This document shows, piece by piece, positions 24,900-33,887 of a stretch of DNA of 64,000 nucleotides. The notes under the pieces are model-generated. The model saw only the letters and a list, made by a program, of their open reading frames with translations. It made no database searches and had not been told where the DNA came from. Source of the stretch: Sphingomonas morindae (lineage in GTDB: Bacteria; Pseudomonadota; Alphaproteobacteria; Sphingomonadales; Sphingomonadaceae). The stretch covers positions 2,000,001-2,064,000 of the forward strand of contig NZ_CP084930.1 of assembly GCF_023822065.1 (NCBI RefSeq). Reading direction: 5' to 3'. Within the stretch, counting starts at the first letter, position 1. Each line of letters opens with the position of its first letter. Position numbers and translations under genes: made by a program.

Positions 24900-26006
24900 C
24901 TAAGCCGTCTCCGTCTCGGCCGAAACCCGGCCGTCTTCACTCAATCGCAGCGTTTCGCCCCGCCAATCGACCCGCCGGACGAACCAGGAGGCGACAAACA
25001 GCGCGAAGCCAAGCAGGTCCCGCAGGGGCAGCGTCCACAGGGGCGCGGTCCGGCGGCCGGCGAGCCGATCGATCCGTAGCGCCAGCACCAGCCTGGCGGC
25101 AAGCGCTGCGAGTGCGAGATAGGTCGGCGCGCCCGCCATAATCGCGATCAGCGCCAGCGGCAACGGCCAGGTGACGAGGCTGCCGGCATAGCCCCAGGGA
25201 TCGAGCAGCCGCACCGTCGCCGCCCAGCGCAGCTCGTGCGCGATCAGCGCGGAGAGCGACGATTCGCTGCAGCCATGGGTGAGGATCATCGGCGGCACCG
25301 CCACCTCGAGCCCCAGCGCGCGCACCGCCGCGCCGATCGCATGATCGTCGGCGAGCAGATCCTTGACGCGCGCGAAGCCGCCGATCCGCGCCAGCGTCTC
25401 GGCCGAGAGCGCGATCGTCGATCCCATGCAGGGCTTGGCGAGGCCGGTGGCGAGGCCGATCATCACGTTCGGCAGAAATTGCCAGCTGATGCCGGCGGCG
25501 GCGAGGCGGCTCCAGCCGCCGGCGTCGCCGCGCCCGGCATAGAGGCAGGTGACGGCGCCGGTGCCGGGCGCGGCGAGCGCGGCGACGAGGCGGCGCAGAT
25601 AGTCGCGCGGGGCCTCCATATCATCGTCGCTGAGCACGATCACCGCGCCCTGGGCCGCCTCGGCCATGTTGATGAGGTTGGAGACCTTGCCATTGGCGCC
25701 GTGGCGGCGGGGATCCACCACCAGCGTGGCGCCGACCGCGCGCGCCGCCGCGAGCGCCGGATCGTCCGCGCGCGCGACGCCGCAGATCATCTCCACCGGC
25801 CCGGCATAGTCCTGGTCGAGGAAGCTCGCCAGCTTGGCCTCGAGCCCCGGCTCGGGCCCGTGCAGCGGCTTGAGCAGCGTGATCGAGGGCGCCGCGCCCT
25901 CCGCCGGCGGCGGCGCCCGCCAGCGCCCGGCCAGCGCGGCGGCGGCGAGCGTGTAGAGAATCGCCACCCCCGCAAGCAGCGTCGCGGCCGCCGCCATCAG
26001 GCTCAT
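24900..26006 (-). CDS. hpnI: Hopanoid glycosyltransferase HpnI
   Basis: A 368-residue membrane glycosyltransferase of the GT21/ceramide-glucosyltransferase type. After an N-terminal membrane segment come SITLLKPLHGPEP, the nucleotide-sugar site VLSDDDME, DLLADDHAIG and HELRWAATVR, the position of the (Q/R)xxRW motif; two or three membrane segments close the protein. Family knowledge: HpnI puts N-acetylglucosamine on bacteriohopanetetrol, the first step to the cyclitol ether. It opens the leftward operon and is divergent from hpnA, 98 bases away. Confidence 0.93.
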   Translation of the reverse strand: MSLMAAAATLLAGVAILYTLAAAALAGRWRAPPPAEGAAPSITLLKPLHGPEPGLEAKLASFLDQDYAGPVEMICGVARADDPALAAARAVGATLVVDPRRHGANGKVSNLINMAEAAQGAVIVLSDDDMEAPRDYLRRLVAALAAPGTGAVTCLYAGRGDAGGWSRLAAAGISWQFLPNVMIGLATGLAKPCMGSTIALSAETLARIGGFARVKDLLADDHAIGAAVRALGLEVAVPPMILTHGCSESSLSALIAHELRWAATVRLLDPWGYAGSLVTWPLPLALIAIMAGAPTYLALAALAARLVLALRIDRLAGRRTAPLWTLPLRDLLGFALFVASWFVRRVDWRGETLRLSEDGRVSAETETA

Positions 26007-26104
26007 CGCGCGGGTGCCGCGGCTTCTGGGTGCAGGTGCAAAATCGGCTCAGGCATCACATGTTCTTTTCAAACCATGTCCGCTTTGCCTAAAGGCGCGG
26101 GACG
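26007..26104. promoter_or_regulatory. Divergent promoter region hpnI / hpnA
   Basis: A 98-base gap between divergent operons must hold both promoters. Its centre (about 26040-26085) is the least GC-rich part, with CTTTTCAAACC. No convincing -35/-10 pair or operator was recognised by eye. Confidence 0.45.
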
Positions 26105-27097
26105 ATGGAAGCCGAGACGATCCTGATCACCGGCGTATCCGGCTTTGTCGGCGCGCGCGTGGCGCGGCGTTTCGCCGCCGCCGGCTGGCGCGTGCGGGGC
26201 CTGGTGCGCGCCACGAGCCCGCGCCGCCTGCTCGCCGATTTTCCGGGCGAGCTGGTGGAAGGCGATATGCGCGACGAGGCGGCGGTGGCGCGCGCGCTCG
26301 CCGGCTGCGCGGGGCTCGCCCATGTCGCCGCCGATTACCGGCTCTGGGCGCGCGATCCGGAGGAGATCGTCCGCGCCAATCGCGAGGGTACGCGCGCGGT
26401 GATGCTGGCGGCGCTGGCCTGCCAGACGCGGCGCATCGTCTATACCAGCAGCGTGGCGACGCTCGCGCCCGATCCCGCCGGCCCCGCCGACGAGGAGCGC
26501 CCGCTCACCGAGGAGACCGCGATCGGCGCCTATAAGCGCAGCAAGGTGGCCGCCGAGCGGCTGGTGGAATCGCTGGTGGCGACGCGCGGCCTGCCGGCGG
26601 TGATCGTCAATCCCTCGACGCCGATCGGCCCCGGCGACGTCAAGCCGACGCCGACCGGACGCATCCTGCTGGACGCGGCGGCCGGACGCATGCCGGCCTA
26701 TGTCGATACCGGGCTCAACCTCGTCCATGTCGACGATGTCGCCGATGGCCATTATCGCGCCTTTCAGAAGGGGCTGGTCGGCCGGCGCTATATCCTGGGG
26801 GGCGCCGACGTGCCGCTGCGGGCGCTGCTCGAGGAGGTGGCGCGGCAAAGCGGGCGGCGTCCGCCATCGGTGCGGCTGCCGCGCCGGCCGCTGATGCCGC
26901 TGGCGCTGGCGGCGGAGGGGATCGCGCGGATCACCGGCCGCGAGCCGCGCCTCACGCGCGATGCGCTGCGCATGGCGGGCTACCATATGTATTTCTCCTC
27001 GGCCCGCGCGCGCGCCGCCTTCGGCTACACGGCGCGGCCATGGCAGGAGGGCGTGCGCGATGCGCTCGCCTGGTTCCGGGCGGAGGCGATGCTGTGA
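26105..27097 (+). CDS. hpnA: Hopanoid-associated sugar epimerase-like protein HpnA
   Basis: A 330-residue extended short-chain dehydrogenase/reductase. The NAD(P)-binding motif is ILITGVSGFVGARVA at the N terminus; YTSSVATL and the catalytic YKRSK (near residue 143) follow, with VIVNPSTPIGPGD downstream. Family knowledge: HpnA is found in hopanoid loci and is assumed to act on a nucleotide sugar or a side-chain intermediate, but its reaction is not settled. First gene of the rightward operon; its stop overlaps the GTG start of hpnB (GTGA). Confidence 0.93.
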   Translation: MEAETILITGVSGFVGARVARRFAAAGWRVRGLVRATSPRRLLADFPGELVEGDMRDEAAVARALAGCAGLAHVAADYRLWARDPEEIVRANREGTRAVMLAALACQTRRIVYTSSVATLAPDPAGPADEERPLTEETAIGAYKRSKVAAERLVESLVATRGLPAVIVNPSTPIGPGDVKPTPTGRILLDAAAGRMPAYVDTGLNLVHVDDVADGHYRAFQKGLVGRRYILGGADVPLRALLEEVARQSGRRPPSVRLPRRPLMPLALAAEGIARITGREPRLTRDALRMAGYHMYFSSARARAAFGYTARPWQEGVRDALAWFRAEAML

Positions 27098-28227
27098 TCT
27101 GGGCCGCGCTCGCCTCGCTGCTGATCTGGGCCTATCTGCTGCTCGCCCGCGACGGCTTCTGGCTCGCCGACCAGACCGACCGCGCCGTGCCCCCGCCGCC
27201 GCGGGTCTGGCCGGCGGTGACGGCGGTGGTGCCCGCGCGCGACGAGGCGGACGTGATCGCCGCCTCGATCGGCGCGCTGCTGGCGCAGGACTATCCCGGG
27301 CCCTATCAGGTGGTGCTGGTGGACGATGGCAGCAGCGACGGCACCGCCGCCATCGCCGCCGCCCTGCCGGGCGCGGCGCGGCTGCGCATCGTGGCGGGTA
27401 CGCCGCCGCCGCGCGGCTGGACGGGCAAGCTATGGGCGATGGCGAACGGCATCACCGCCGCCGGCGCCGCGCCGCGCTGGCTCTGGTTCACCGATGCCGA
27501 TATCGCCCATGCGCCGGACATGCTCACCAGCCTGGTGGCGCGCGCCGAGGCGGACGGGCTCGCCATGCATTCGCTGATGGCGCGGCTGGAATGCCGGGCG
27601 CTCGCCGAGCGCGCGCTGATCCCCGCCTTCGTCTTCTTCTTCCAGATGCTCTACCCCTTCCGGCGGGTGAACCGGCCGGCGGCGCGGATGGCGGCGGCGG
27701 CGGGCGGCTGCATGCTGATCCGGCGCGATCTGCTCGCCCGCGCCGGCGGGGTCGGCGCGATCGCCCACGCCATCATCGACGATTGCGCGATGGGCGCGCT
27801 GATGAAGAAGGAGGGGCCGATACGGCTGGCGCTGACCGACCGCGCGGTGAGCATCCGCCCCTATGGCGGCTGGCGCGCGATCGGCGCGATGATCGCGCGC
27901 TCCGCCTATGCGCAGCTGCGCTACTCGCCGCTGCTGCTGCTGCTCACCCTGTGCGGCATGGCGCTGGTCTATTGCGTGCCGCCGCTCGCCGTGCTGGCGG
28001 GCGGCTGGACGAGCCTGGCGGGCCTTGCCGCCTGGGCGCTGATGGCGGTGAGCTTCGTGCCGATGGCGCGCTTCTATGGCCGCAGCCCCTTTTGGGGGGT
28101 GGCGCTGCCGGCGATCGGCCTCTTCTATGCGGGCGCCACCTTGATCTCGGCGCTGCGCCACTGGCAGGGGCGGGGCGGCATGTGGAAAGGCCGGGCGCAG
28201 GCCGGGCTCGAGCGGGTGGAACCATGA
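27094..28227 (+). CDS. hpnB: Hopanoid-associated glycosyltransferase HpnB
   Basis: A 377-residue family 2 glycosyltransferase. An N-terminal membrane segment (about residues 3-20) precedes VTAVVPARDEADVI, LVDDGSSDGT and the metal-site strand WFTDADIAHAP; the C-terminal third has two or three hydrophobic segments. Family knowledge: HpnB is a conserved hopanoid-locus glycosyltransferase of unknown exact product. The GTG start at 27094 lies inside the hpnA stop; a longer frame upstream overlaps hpnA and lacks support. Its stop is followed closely by the hpnC start. Confidence 0.92.
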   Translation: MIWAALASLLIWAYLLLARDGFWLADQTDRAVPPPPRVWPAVTAVVPARDEADVIAASIGALLAQDYPGPYQVVLVDDGSSDGTAAIAAALPGAARLRIVAGTPPPRGWTGKLWAMANGITAAGAAPRWLWFTDADIAHAPDMLTSLVARAEADGLAMHSLMARLECRALAERALIPAFVFFFQMLYPFRRVNRPAARMAAAAGGCMLIRRDLLARAGGVGAIAHAIIDDCAMGALMKKEGPIRLALTDRAVSIRPYGGWRAIGAMIARSAYAQLRYSPLLLLLTLCGMALVYCVPPLAVLAGGWTSLAGLAAWALMAVSFVPMARFYGRSPFWGVALPAIGLFYAGATLISALRHWQGRGGMWKGRAQAGLERVEP

Positions 28228-29060
28228 GCGAGGCGGCGGCGCTGGCATCGGGCAAGGGTGCCAAGGACGAGAATTTCCCGGTCGCCTCCTGGCTGGTGGC
28301 GCCGCGCCACCGGCCGGTGATCCTGGCCTTCTATGCCTTTGCCCGGCTGGCGGACGATATCGCGGATCACCCGACCGTGACCGCCGAGACCAAGCTCGCC
28401 CGGCTGGAGGCGATGCGCGCCTCGCTGACCGGCGAGGCGGAGAGCGAGCCGGTGGCGACGCGGCTGCGCGCGATGCTGGCCGAGGCCGGGCTCGGCGATC
28501 GGCATGCGCTCGATCTGCTCGAGGCGTTCCGCCGCGACGTGACGCGGCTGCGCTATGCCGATTGGGACGGGCTCTATGACTATTGCACCGTCTCGGCGAT
28601 GCCGGTCGGCCGATTCGTGCTCGATGTCCATGGCGAGGACCGGCGCCTCTGGCCCGCCTCGGACGCGCTCTGCGCGGCGCTGCAGGTGATCAACCATCTC
28701 CAGGATTGCGGGAAGGATTATCGCGCGCTGGATCGGGTCTATGTGCCGCTCGATCTGCTCGCGGCGGCGGGGGCGGAGGTCGCCGATCTCGGCCGGCCCG
28801 AGGCGAGCCCGGGCCTGCGCCGGGTGATCGTGGAGCTGGCCGCGCGCTGCGACGCGCTGCTCGATCGCTCCGCCGGCTTCTCCGCCGGGATCCGCGATCG
28901 CCGGCTCGGCACCGAGGTGGCGGTGATCCAGCGGCTGGCGCGCAGCCTCACGGCGCGGCTGATGCGGCGCGATCCGCTGTCGGAGCGCGTGCATCACGGC
29001 AAGGCGGAGGCGGCTTTGCTCGCGCTCTCGGCCGCGCTGCCGCGGCTGGTGCGGCGATGA
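28224..29060 (+). CDS. hpnC: Squalene synthase subunit HpnC (hydroxysqualene synthase)
   Basis: A 278-residue trans-prenyltransferase-like protein. The first Asp-rich motif is ARLADDIADH, and the second, QVINHLQDCGKDY, matches the family's QxxNxxQDxxxD region; YCTVSAMPVGRFVL lies between. Family knowledge: HpnD makes presqualene diphosphate, HpnC converts it to hydroxysqualene, and HpnE reduces that to squalene. Start ATG 28224 overlaps the hpnB stop; its own stop overlaps the hpnD ATG. Cytoplasmic side of the membrane. Confidence 0.94.
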   Translation: MSEAAALASGKGAKDENFPVASWLVAPRHRPVILAFYAFARLADDIADHPTVTAETKLARLEAMRASLTGEAESEPVATRLRAMLAEAGLGDRHALDLLEAFRRDVTRLRYADWDGLYDYCTVSAMPVGRFVLDVHGEDRRLWPASDALCAALQVINHLQDCGKDYRALDRVYVPLDLLAAAGAEVADLGRPEASPGLRRVIVELAARCDALLDRSAGFSAGIRDRRLGTEVAVIQRLARSLTARLMRRDPLSERVHHGKAEAALLALSAALPRLVRR

Positions 29061-29872
29061 GCGCGCCCGCCGCCGCCGGCAGCTCCTTCTATGCCGGCAT
29101 GCGCGTGCTGCCCCGGCGCGAGCGCCACGCCATGTACGCGATCTACGCCTTTTGCCGCGAGGTGGACGATATCGCCGACGACCAGCGCGGCGCGCGGCCC
29201 GAGCGGGCGCGCGCGCTGGAGGGCTGGCGGCGCGATCTCGACGATCTCTATGCCGGCGGCCCGGGCGGCCGCGCCGCCTTTCTCGCCGAGGCGGTGCGCG
29301 ACTTCGCGCTGGAGCGCGCCGATTTCGAGGCGGTGATCGACGGCATGGCGATGGATGTCGCCGAGGATATGCGCTGGCCGCCGATGGCGACGCTCGATCT
29401 CTACTGCGATCGCGTGGCCTCGGCGGTGGGGCGGCTTTCGGTCAATGTCTTCGGCATGGAGCGAGCGACCGGGGTGAAGCTCTCGCACCATCTCGGCCGC
29501 GCGCTGCAATTGACCAACATCCTGCGCGACATCGACGAGGACGCCGCGATCGGTCGCCTCTACCTGCCGCGCGAGGCGCTCGAGGCGGCGGGGATCGGGC
29601 TCGGCGATATCGACCAGGTGATCGCCGATCCCCGGCTGGACGCCGCCTGCCGGACGCTGCTGGCCGAGGCCGAGCGCCATTACGCGGCCGCCGACGCGAT
29701 TCTGCGCGACAGGCCGGCGGGGCATCTGATCGCGCCGCGGCTCATGTCGAGCGCCTATGGCGCGCTGCTCCGGCGGATGAAGGCGGTCGGGTGGCGGGCG
29801 CCGCGCCGGCGGGTGCGGCACAACCGGCTCGCGCTCGCCTGGACGCTGCTGGCGCTGAGGCTGGGGCGGTGA
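29057..29872 (+). CDS. hpnD: Presqualene diphosphate synthase HpnD
   Basis: A 271-residue head-to-head prenyltransferase. Both substrate-binding Asp motifs are present: CREVDDIADD near residue 33 and LTNILRDIDEDAAIGRLYLP near residues 153-172, the latter the classic squalene/phytoene synthase signature. It joins two farnesyl diphosphates to presqualene diphosphate, feeding HpnC and HpnE. Start and stop overlap hpnC and hpnE by four bases (ATGA and GTGA). Confidence 0.95.
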   Translation: MSAPAAAGSSFYAGMRVLPRRERHAMYAIYAFCREVDDIADDQRGARPERARALEGWRRDLDDLYAGGPGGRAAFLAEAVRDFALERADFEAVIDGMAMDVAEDMRWPPMATLDLYCDRVASAVGRLSVNVFGMERATGVKLSHHLGRALQLTNILRDIDEDAAIGRLYLPREALEAAGIGLGDIDQVIADPRLDAACRTLLAEAERHYAAADAILRDRPAGHLIAPRLMSSAYGALLRRMKAVGWRAPRRRVRHNRLALAWTLLALRLGR

Positions 29873-31140
29873 GCGCCGCCGAGGCGCCGCGCGCGCATAT
29901 CGTCGGGGCCGGGCTCGCCGGGCTCAGCGCCGCCGTGGCGCTCGCCAAGGCCGGCCATGCCGTGCAGCTCTCCGATGCCGCCGCCCAGGCGGGCGGGCGC
30001 TGCCGCTCCTATCACGATCCCCAGCTCGGCGTGGAGATCGACAATGGCAATCATCTCGTCCTGTCGGGCAACCGCGCGGTCATGGCCTATCTCGCCACGA
30101 TCGGCGCCGAGGACCGGCTCGACGGCCCGGACGATGCGCGGCTCGATTTCCAGGACGTGCGGAGCGGCGAAAGCTGGTCGATCACGCCCAGCGCGGGGCC
30201 GATCCCCTGGTGGCTGCTCGCGCGCAAGACGCGCGTGCCGGGCACGCGGCTGGGCGAGTATCTCGCGCTGGCGCGGCTGCTGCGCGCCGGGCCCGACGCC
30301 ACCATCGGCGACACGATCCGGTGCAGCGGGCCTTTGTGGGACCGGTTGCTCGAGCCCTTTCTCGTCGCCGCGCTCAACACCCCCCCGCGTGAGGGATCGG
30401 CCGCGCTGGCGGGCGCGGTGGTGCGCGAAACGCTCGCCAAGGGCGGCCGCCACTGCCGTCCGCGCGTCGCCACGCCGACCCTCGCCGCCGCCTTTGTCGA
30501 TCCCGCGCTCGCCTGGCTCGCGGGCCGGGGCGCCACGGTGCGGCTGGGCCGGCGCCTGAAGGCGCTCGAGACCGACGCGGGGCACGTGACGGCGCTGATC
30601 TTCGCCGATGGCCGCGAGCCGGTCGCCCCGGGCGAACCGGTGGTGCTGGCGGTGCCCGCCTGGATCGCCGCCGCGCTGGTGCCGGGCCTCGCCGTCCCCG
30701 ATCGCCACCACGCCATCGTCAACGCCCATTTCCTGATGCCGCCGCCGCCGGGGGCACGGCGGATCGTGGGCGTGATCGGCGGGCTGGCCGAATGGATCTT
30801 CGCCTTTCCCGATCGCCTGTCGGTGACGATCAGCGCCGCCGACCGGCTGCTGGAGACGGACCGCGAAAGCCTGGCGCGCGCCATCTGGGCCGATGTCGCG
30901 GCGGTGCACGCGCTTCCGCCCGACCTGCCGACATGGCAGATCGTGCGGGAAAAGCGCGCCACCTTCTCGGCCACGCCGGCGCAGGAGAAGCGGCGTGGCG
31001 CGGCGGCCACGTCTTTCGCCAACCTGTTCCTCGCGGGCGATTGGACGAACACGGGGCTTCCCGCCACGATCGAGGGTGCTATCCGTTCGGGCGAAACGGC
31101 CGCCCGCCTCGCGGGCGCAGCGGAGAGCGGGATTGCTTAG
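29869..31140 (+). CDS. hpnE: Hydroxysqualene dehydroxylase HpnE
   Basis: A 423-residue FAD-dependent amine-oxidase-like protein. The dinucleotide motif HIVGAGLAGLSAAVAL opens the protein, followed by AGGRCRSY and VEIDNGNHLV, as in phytoene-desaturase-like enzymes; the C-terminal NLFLAGDWTNTGLPATIEGAIRSG is the second FAD contact. Family knowledge: HpnE reduces hydroxysqualene to squalene. The GTG start at 29869 overlaps the hpnD stop; a frame open further upstream crosses hpnD and is not coding. Seven bases before the squalene-hopene cyclase gene. Confidence 0.94.
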   Translation: MSAAEAPRAHIVGAGLAGLSAAVALAKAGHAVQLSDAAAQAGGRCRSYHDPQLGVEIDNGNHLVLSGNRAVMAYLATIGAEDRLDGPDDARLDFQDVRSGESWSITPSAGPIPWWLLARKTRVPGTRLGEYLALARLLRAGPDATIGDTIRCSGPLWDRLLEPFLVAALNTPPREGSAALAGAVVRETLAKGGRHCRPRVATPTLAAAFVDPALAWLAGRGATVRLGRRLKALETDAGHVTALIFADGREPVAPGEPVVLAVPAWIAAALVPGLAVPDRHHAIVNAHFLMPPPPGARRIVGVIGGLAEWIFAFPDRLSVTISAADRLLETDRESLARAIWADVAAVHALPPDLPTWQIVREKRATFSATPAQEKRRGAAATSFANLFLAGDWTNTGLPATIEGAIRSGETAARLAGAAESGIA

Positions 31141-31147
31141 GGACGAG

Positions 31148-33100
31148 ATGGTGGACGAAGGCGGGGCGGGTGCGCCCGATGCGCTGGCGGGGGTGGACGA
31201 GGCGGTGACGCGCGCCACCGACGCGCTGCTCGCGGCGCGTCAGGCGGACGGCCACTGGGTGTTCGAGCTGGAGGCCGACGCCACCATTCCCTCGGAATAT
31301 ATCCTGCTGCGCCACTATCTGGGCGAGCCGGAGGATCATGCGCTCGAGGCCGCGATCGGACGCTATCTGCGGCGCATCCAGGCGAGCCATGGCGGCTGGA
31401 GCCTGTACCATGACGGCGGCTTCGATCTCTCGGCCACGGTCAAGGCCTATTTCGCGCTCAAGATGATCGGCGATCCCGTGGATGCGCCGCACATGGCGCG
31501 GGCGCGCGCGGAAATTCTGCGGCGCGGCGGCGCGGCGGCGACCAACGTCTTCACGCGCATCCAGCTCGCGCTCTACGGCGCGGGGCCGTGGTCGAGCGTG
31601 CCGGAAATGCCCGTGGAGCTGATCCTGCTGCCCCGGCGCTTCCCCATCCACCTGTCCAAAATGTCCTATTGGGCGCGCACGGTGATCGTGCCGCTGCTGG
31701 TGCTGCAGGCGCTCAAGCCCCGGGCGCGCAACCCGCGCGGCGTGGGCGTGGACGAACTCTACGCTCCCGGCCGCGCCAGGCCCGGCCGCGCCGCCAAGGG
31801 CAAGCTCGTCTGGGAGCTGGGCTTCGGCGCGCTCGATGTCGTGCTCAAGCGCGTGCACCGGCTGTGGCCGAAGAAGACGCGCGCGCGCGCCATCCAGGCC
31901 TGTGTCGATTTCGTGGTGGAGCGGCTCAACGGCGAGGATGGGCTCGGCGCCATCTATCCCGCCATGGCCAACAGCGTGATGATGTTCGACGCGCTCGGCT
32001 ATGCGCCCGATCATCCGCACCGCGCCATCGCCCGCGCCTCGGTGGAAAAGCTGCTGGTGCGCCGCGAGGATGGCGAAATCTACTGCCAGCCCTGCGTGTC
32101 GCCGGTCTGGGATACGGCGCTGGCAGCCCATGCCATGCTCGAAGTGGGCGAGCCGGCGGCCGATGCGGCGGCGCTGGCCGCGCTCGATTGGCTGAAGCCG
32201 CGCCAGGTGCTGGACGTGAAGGGCGATTGGGCGGATGCCCGGCCCGATGTCCGGCCCGGCGGCTGGGCCTTCCAGTATAACAACGCCCATTATCCCGATC
32301 TCGACGACACCGCCGTGGTGGTGATGGCGATGGATCGCGCGCGCCCGCTGGCCGGCGCCGACTATGACGCGGCGATCGCGCGCGGAACCGAGTGGACGGT
32401 GGGTCTGCAATGCCGCGATGGCGGCTGGGGCGCCTTCGACGCGGACAATGCCTATCACTATCTGAACGACATTCCCTTCGCCGATCATGGCGCGCTGCTG
32501 GATCCGCCGACCGCCGATGTCTCGGCGCGCTGCGTGTCGATGCTGGCGCAGCTCGGCACGGGCCTCGACGATCCGCGCATGAAGGCCGCGCTCGATTGGC
32601 TGGCGCGCGCGCAGGAGCCCGAAGGCAGCTGGTATGGCCGCTGGGGGGTGAATTATATCTACGGCACCTGGTCGGTGCTGTGCGCGCTCAACGCCGCCGG
32701 GCTCGATCGCTCCAACCCCATGCTGCGCCGTGCCGCCAAATGGCTGATCGCCATCCAGAACGCCGATGGCGGCTGGGGCGAGAGCTGCGACAGCTACGCG
32801 CTGGACCGCAAGGGCCATGTCCAGGCCCCCTCGGTCGCCTCGCAGACCGGCTGGGCACTGCTGGGGCTGATGGCGGCGGGCGAGGTGGATCATCCGGCGG
32901 TGGCGCGCGGCATCGCCTGGCTGCAGCGCCACCAGCAGGCCGATGGCCTCTGGCCGCAGGACCATTATACCGGCGGCGGTTTTCCGCGCGTCTTCTATCT
33001 GCGCTACCATGGCTATCCGAAATATTTCCCGCTCTGGGCGCTCGCCCGCTACCGCAGCCTCAAGCGCGGCAACTCCAAGCGTGTCGGCTACGGCATGTGA
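31148..33100 (+). CDS. hpnF: Squalene-hopene cyclase HpnF (Shc)
   Basis: A 650-residue terpene cyclase, normal length for the family. It turns squalene into the pentacyclic hopene/hopanol on the inner membrane. The catalytic DxDD motif is DLDD at residues 384-387 (DLDDTAVVVM), and repeated QW motifs (for example QASHGGWSL, QCRDGGWGAFD, QNADGGWGES) are seen along the chain. Start ATG 31148 has AGGGA upstream; longer frames starting before it overlap hpnE. It is the central enzyme of the operon, followed ten bases later by hpnG. Confidence 0.97.
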   Translation: MVDEGGAGAPDALAGVDEAVTRATDALLAARQADGHWVFELEADATIPSEYILLRHYLGEPEDHALEAAIGRYLRRIQASHGGWSLYHDGGFDLSATVKAYFALKMIGDPVDAPHMARARAEILRRGGAAATNVFTRIQLALYGAGPWSSVPEMPVELILLPRRFPIHLSKMSYWARTVIVPLLVLQALKPRARNPRGVGVDELYAPGRARPGRAAKGKLVWELGFGALDVVLKRVHRLWPKKTRARAIQACVDFVVERLNGEDGLGAIYPAMANSVMMFDALGYAPDHPHRAIARASVEKLLVRREDGEIYCQPCVSPVWDTALAAHAMLEVGEPAADAAALAALDWLKPRQVLDVKGDWADARPDVRPGGWAFQYNNAHYPDLDDTAVVVMAMDRARPLAGADYDAAIARGTEWTVGLQCRDGGWGAFDADNAYHYLNDIPFADHGALLDPPTADVSARCVSMLAQLGTGLDDPRMKAALDWLARAQEPEGSWYGRWGVNYIYGTWSVLCALNAAGLDRSNPMLRRAAKWLIAIQNADGGWGESCDSYALDRKGHVQAPSVASQTGWALLGLMAAGEVDHPAVARGIAWLQRHQQADGLWPQDHYTGGGFPRVFYLRYHGYPKYFPLWALARYRSLKRGNSKRVGYGM

Positions 33101-33110
33101 TCCGGCGCCG

Positions 33111-33845
33111 ATGATTCTCATCGCCTGCGGGCTCAAGCGCGAGGCCGGGCTGTTCCGCGGCGAGGGCGTCGTCACCGTGGCGGGCGGCGGCGATCCGGCG
33201 CGGCTGGAGGCCGAGCTGGAGGCCCATGCCGGCTCGGCGCGGGCGATCGTCAGCCTCGGCCTGGCGGGCGGCCTCGCGCCGCTGCTCGCCGCCGGGGATT
33301 GGGTGGTGGGCACGGTCGCCCCCTCGGGTGCCGAGCGGCGCGAATGGAGCGTCGGCGCCGGCGCCGGACGGCAGGGGCCGGTGCGGATCGCGGGCGAGGC
33401 CTCGTCCAACGCCCAGCAGAGCGAGTTCAACCGCGCCTGGATCAACCGGCTGGCGCGCACGCTGCCGGGCGCGATGGTGGGCCGCATCCATGCCGATGGC
33501 GCGATGATCGCCTATGCCGCCGAGAAGCGCGAGCGCCACGCCGCGACGCGCGCGATCGCCTGCGACATGGAAAGCCATATCGCGGCGCGCGTGGCGGCGC
33601 GGCACGATCTTCCCTTCGCCGTGGCGCGGGTGGTGTGCGATCCCGCGCATCGTTCGCTGCCGCACGCGGCGCGGGTGGGGATGGGCCGCGATGGCGGGCT
33701 GGCGGCGGCCGCCATCGCGCTGTCGGTGCTGACCCGGCCCTGGCAGATCCCCAAGCTGATCGCGCTGGCCCGCGACGCCGCCAAGGCGCGCCGCGCGCTC
33801 AAGGCGGGCTTCCGCCTGCTCGCCCAGCAGAATTTCTGCCTCTGA
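33111..33845 (+). CDS. hpnG: Hopanoid phosphorylase HpnG
   Basis: A 244-residue nucleoside-phosphorylase-like protein. The N-terminal SLGLAGGLAP and the later CDMESHIAAR segment match the purine nucleoside phosphorylase fold, where the Glu contacts the ribose. Family knowledge: HpnG removes adenine from adenosylhopane (made by HpnH) to leave the ribosyl side chain. Start ATG 33111; the frame continues upstream inside hpnF, but that part is not coding. Last gene of the rightward operon, convergent with hpnH. Confidence 0.92.
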   Translation: MILIACGLKREAGLFRGEGVVTVAGGGDPARLEAELEAHAGSARAIVSLGLAGGLAPLLAAGDWVVGTVAPSGAERREWSVGAGAGRQGPVRIAGEASSNAQQSEFNRAWINRLARTLPGAMVGRIHADGAMIAYAAEKRERHAATRAIACDMESHIAARVAARHDLPFAVARVVCDPAHRSLPHAARVGMGRDGGLAAAAIALSVLTRPWQIPKLIALARDAAKARRALKAGFRLLAQQNFCL

Positions 33846-33853
33846 TCGGCCAA

Positions 33854-33878
33854 GGGGCGACCCCGCCGGGGCCGCCCC
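33854..33878. terminator. Hairpin between convergent hpnG and hpnH
   Basis: GGGGCG (33854-33859) pairs with CGCCCC (33873-33878), and CCCC (33861-33864) with GGGG (33868-33871), giving a GC-rich stem in the 42-base convergent gap. No T-run is present, so it is a probable but unproven bidirectional stop. Confidence 0.5.
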
Positions 33879-33887
33879 GCGTAGCGC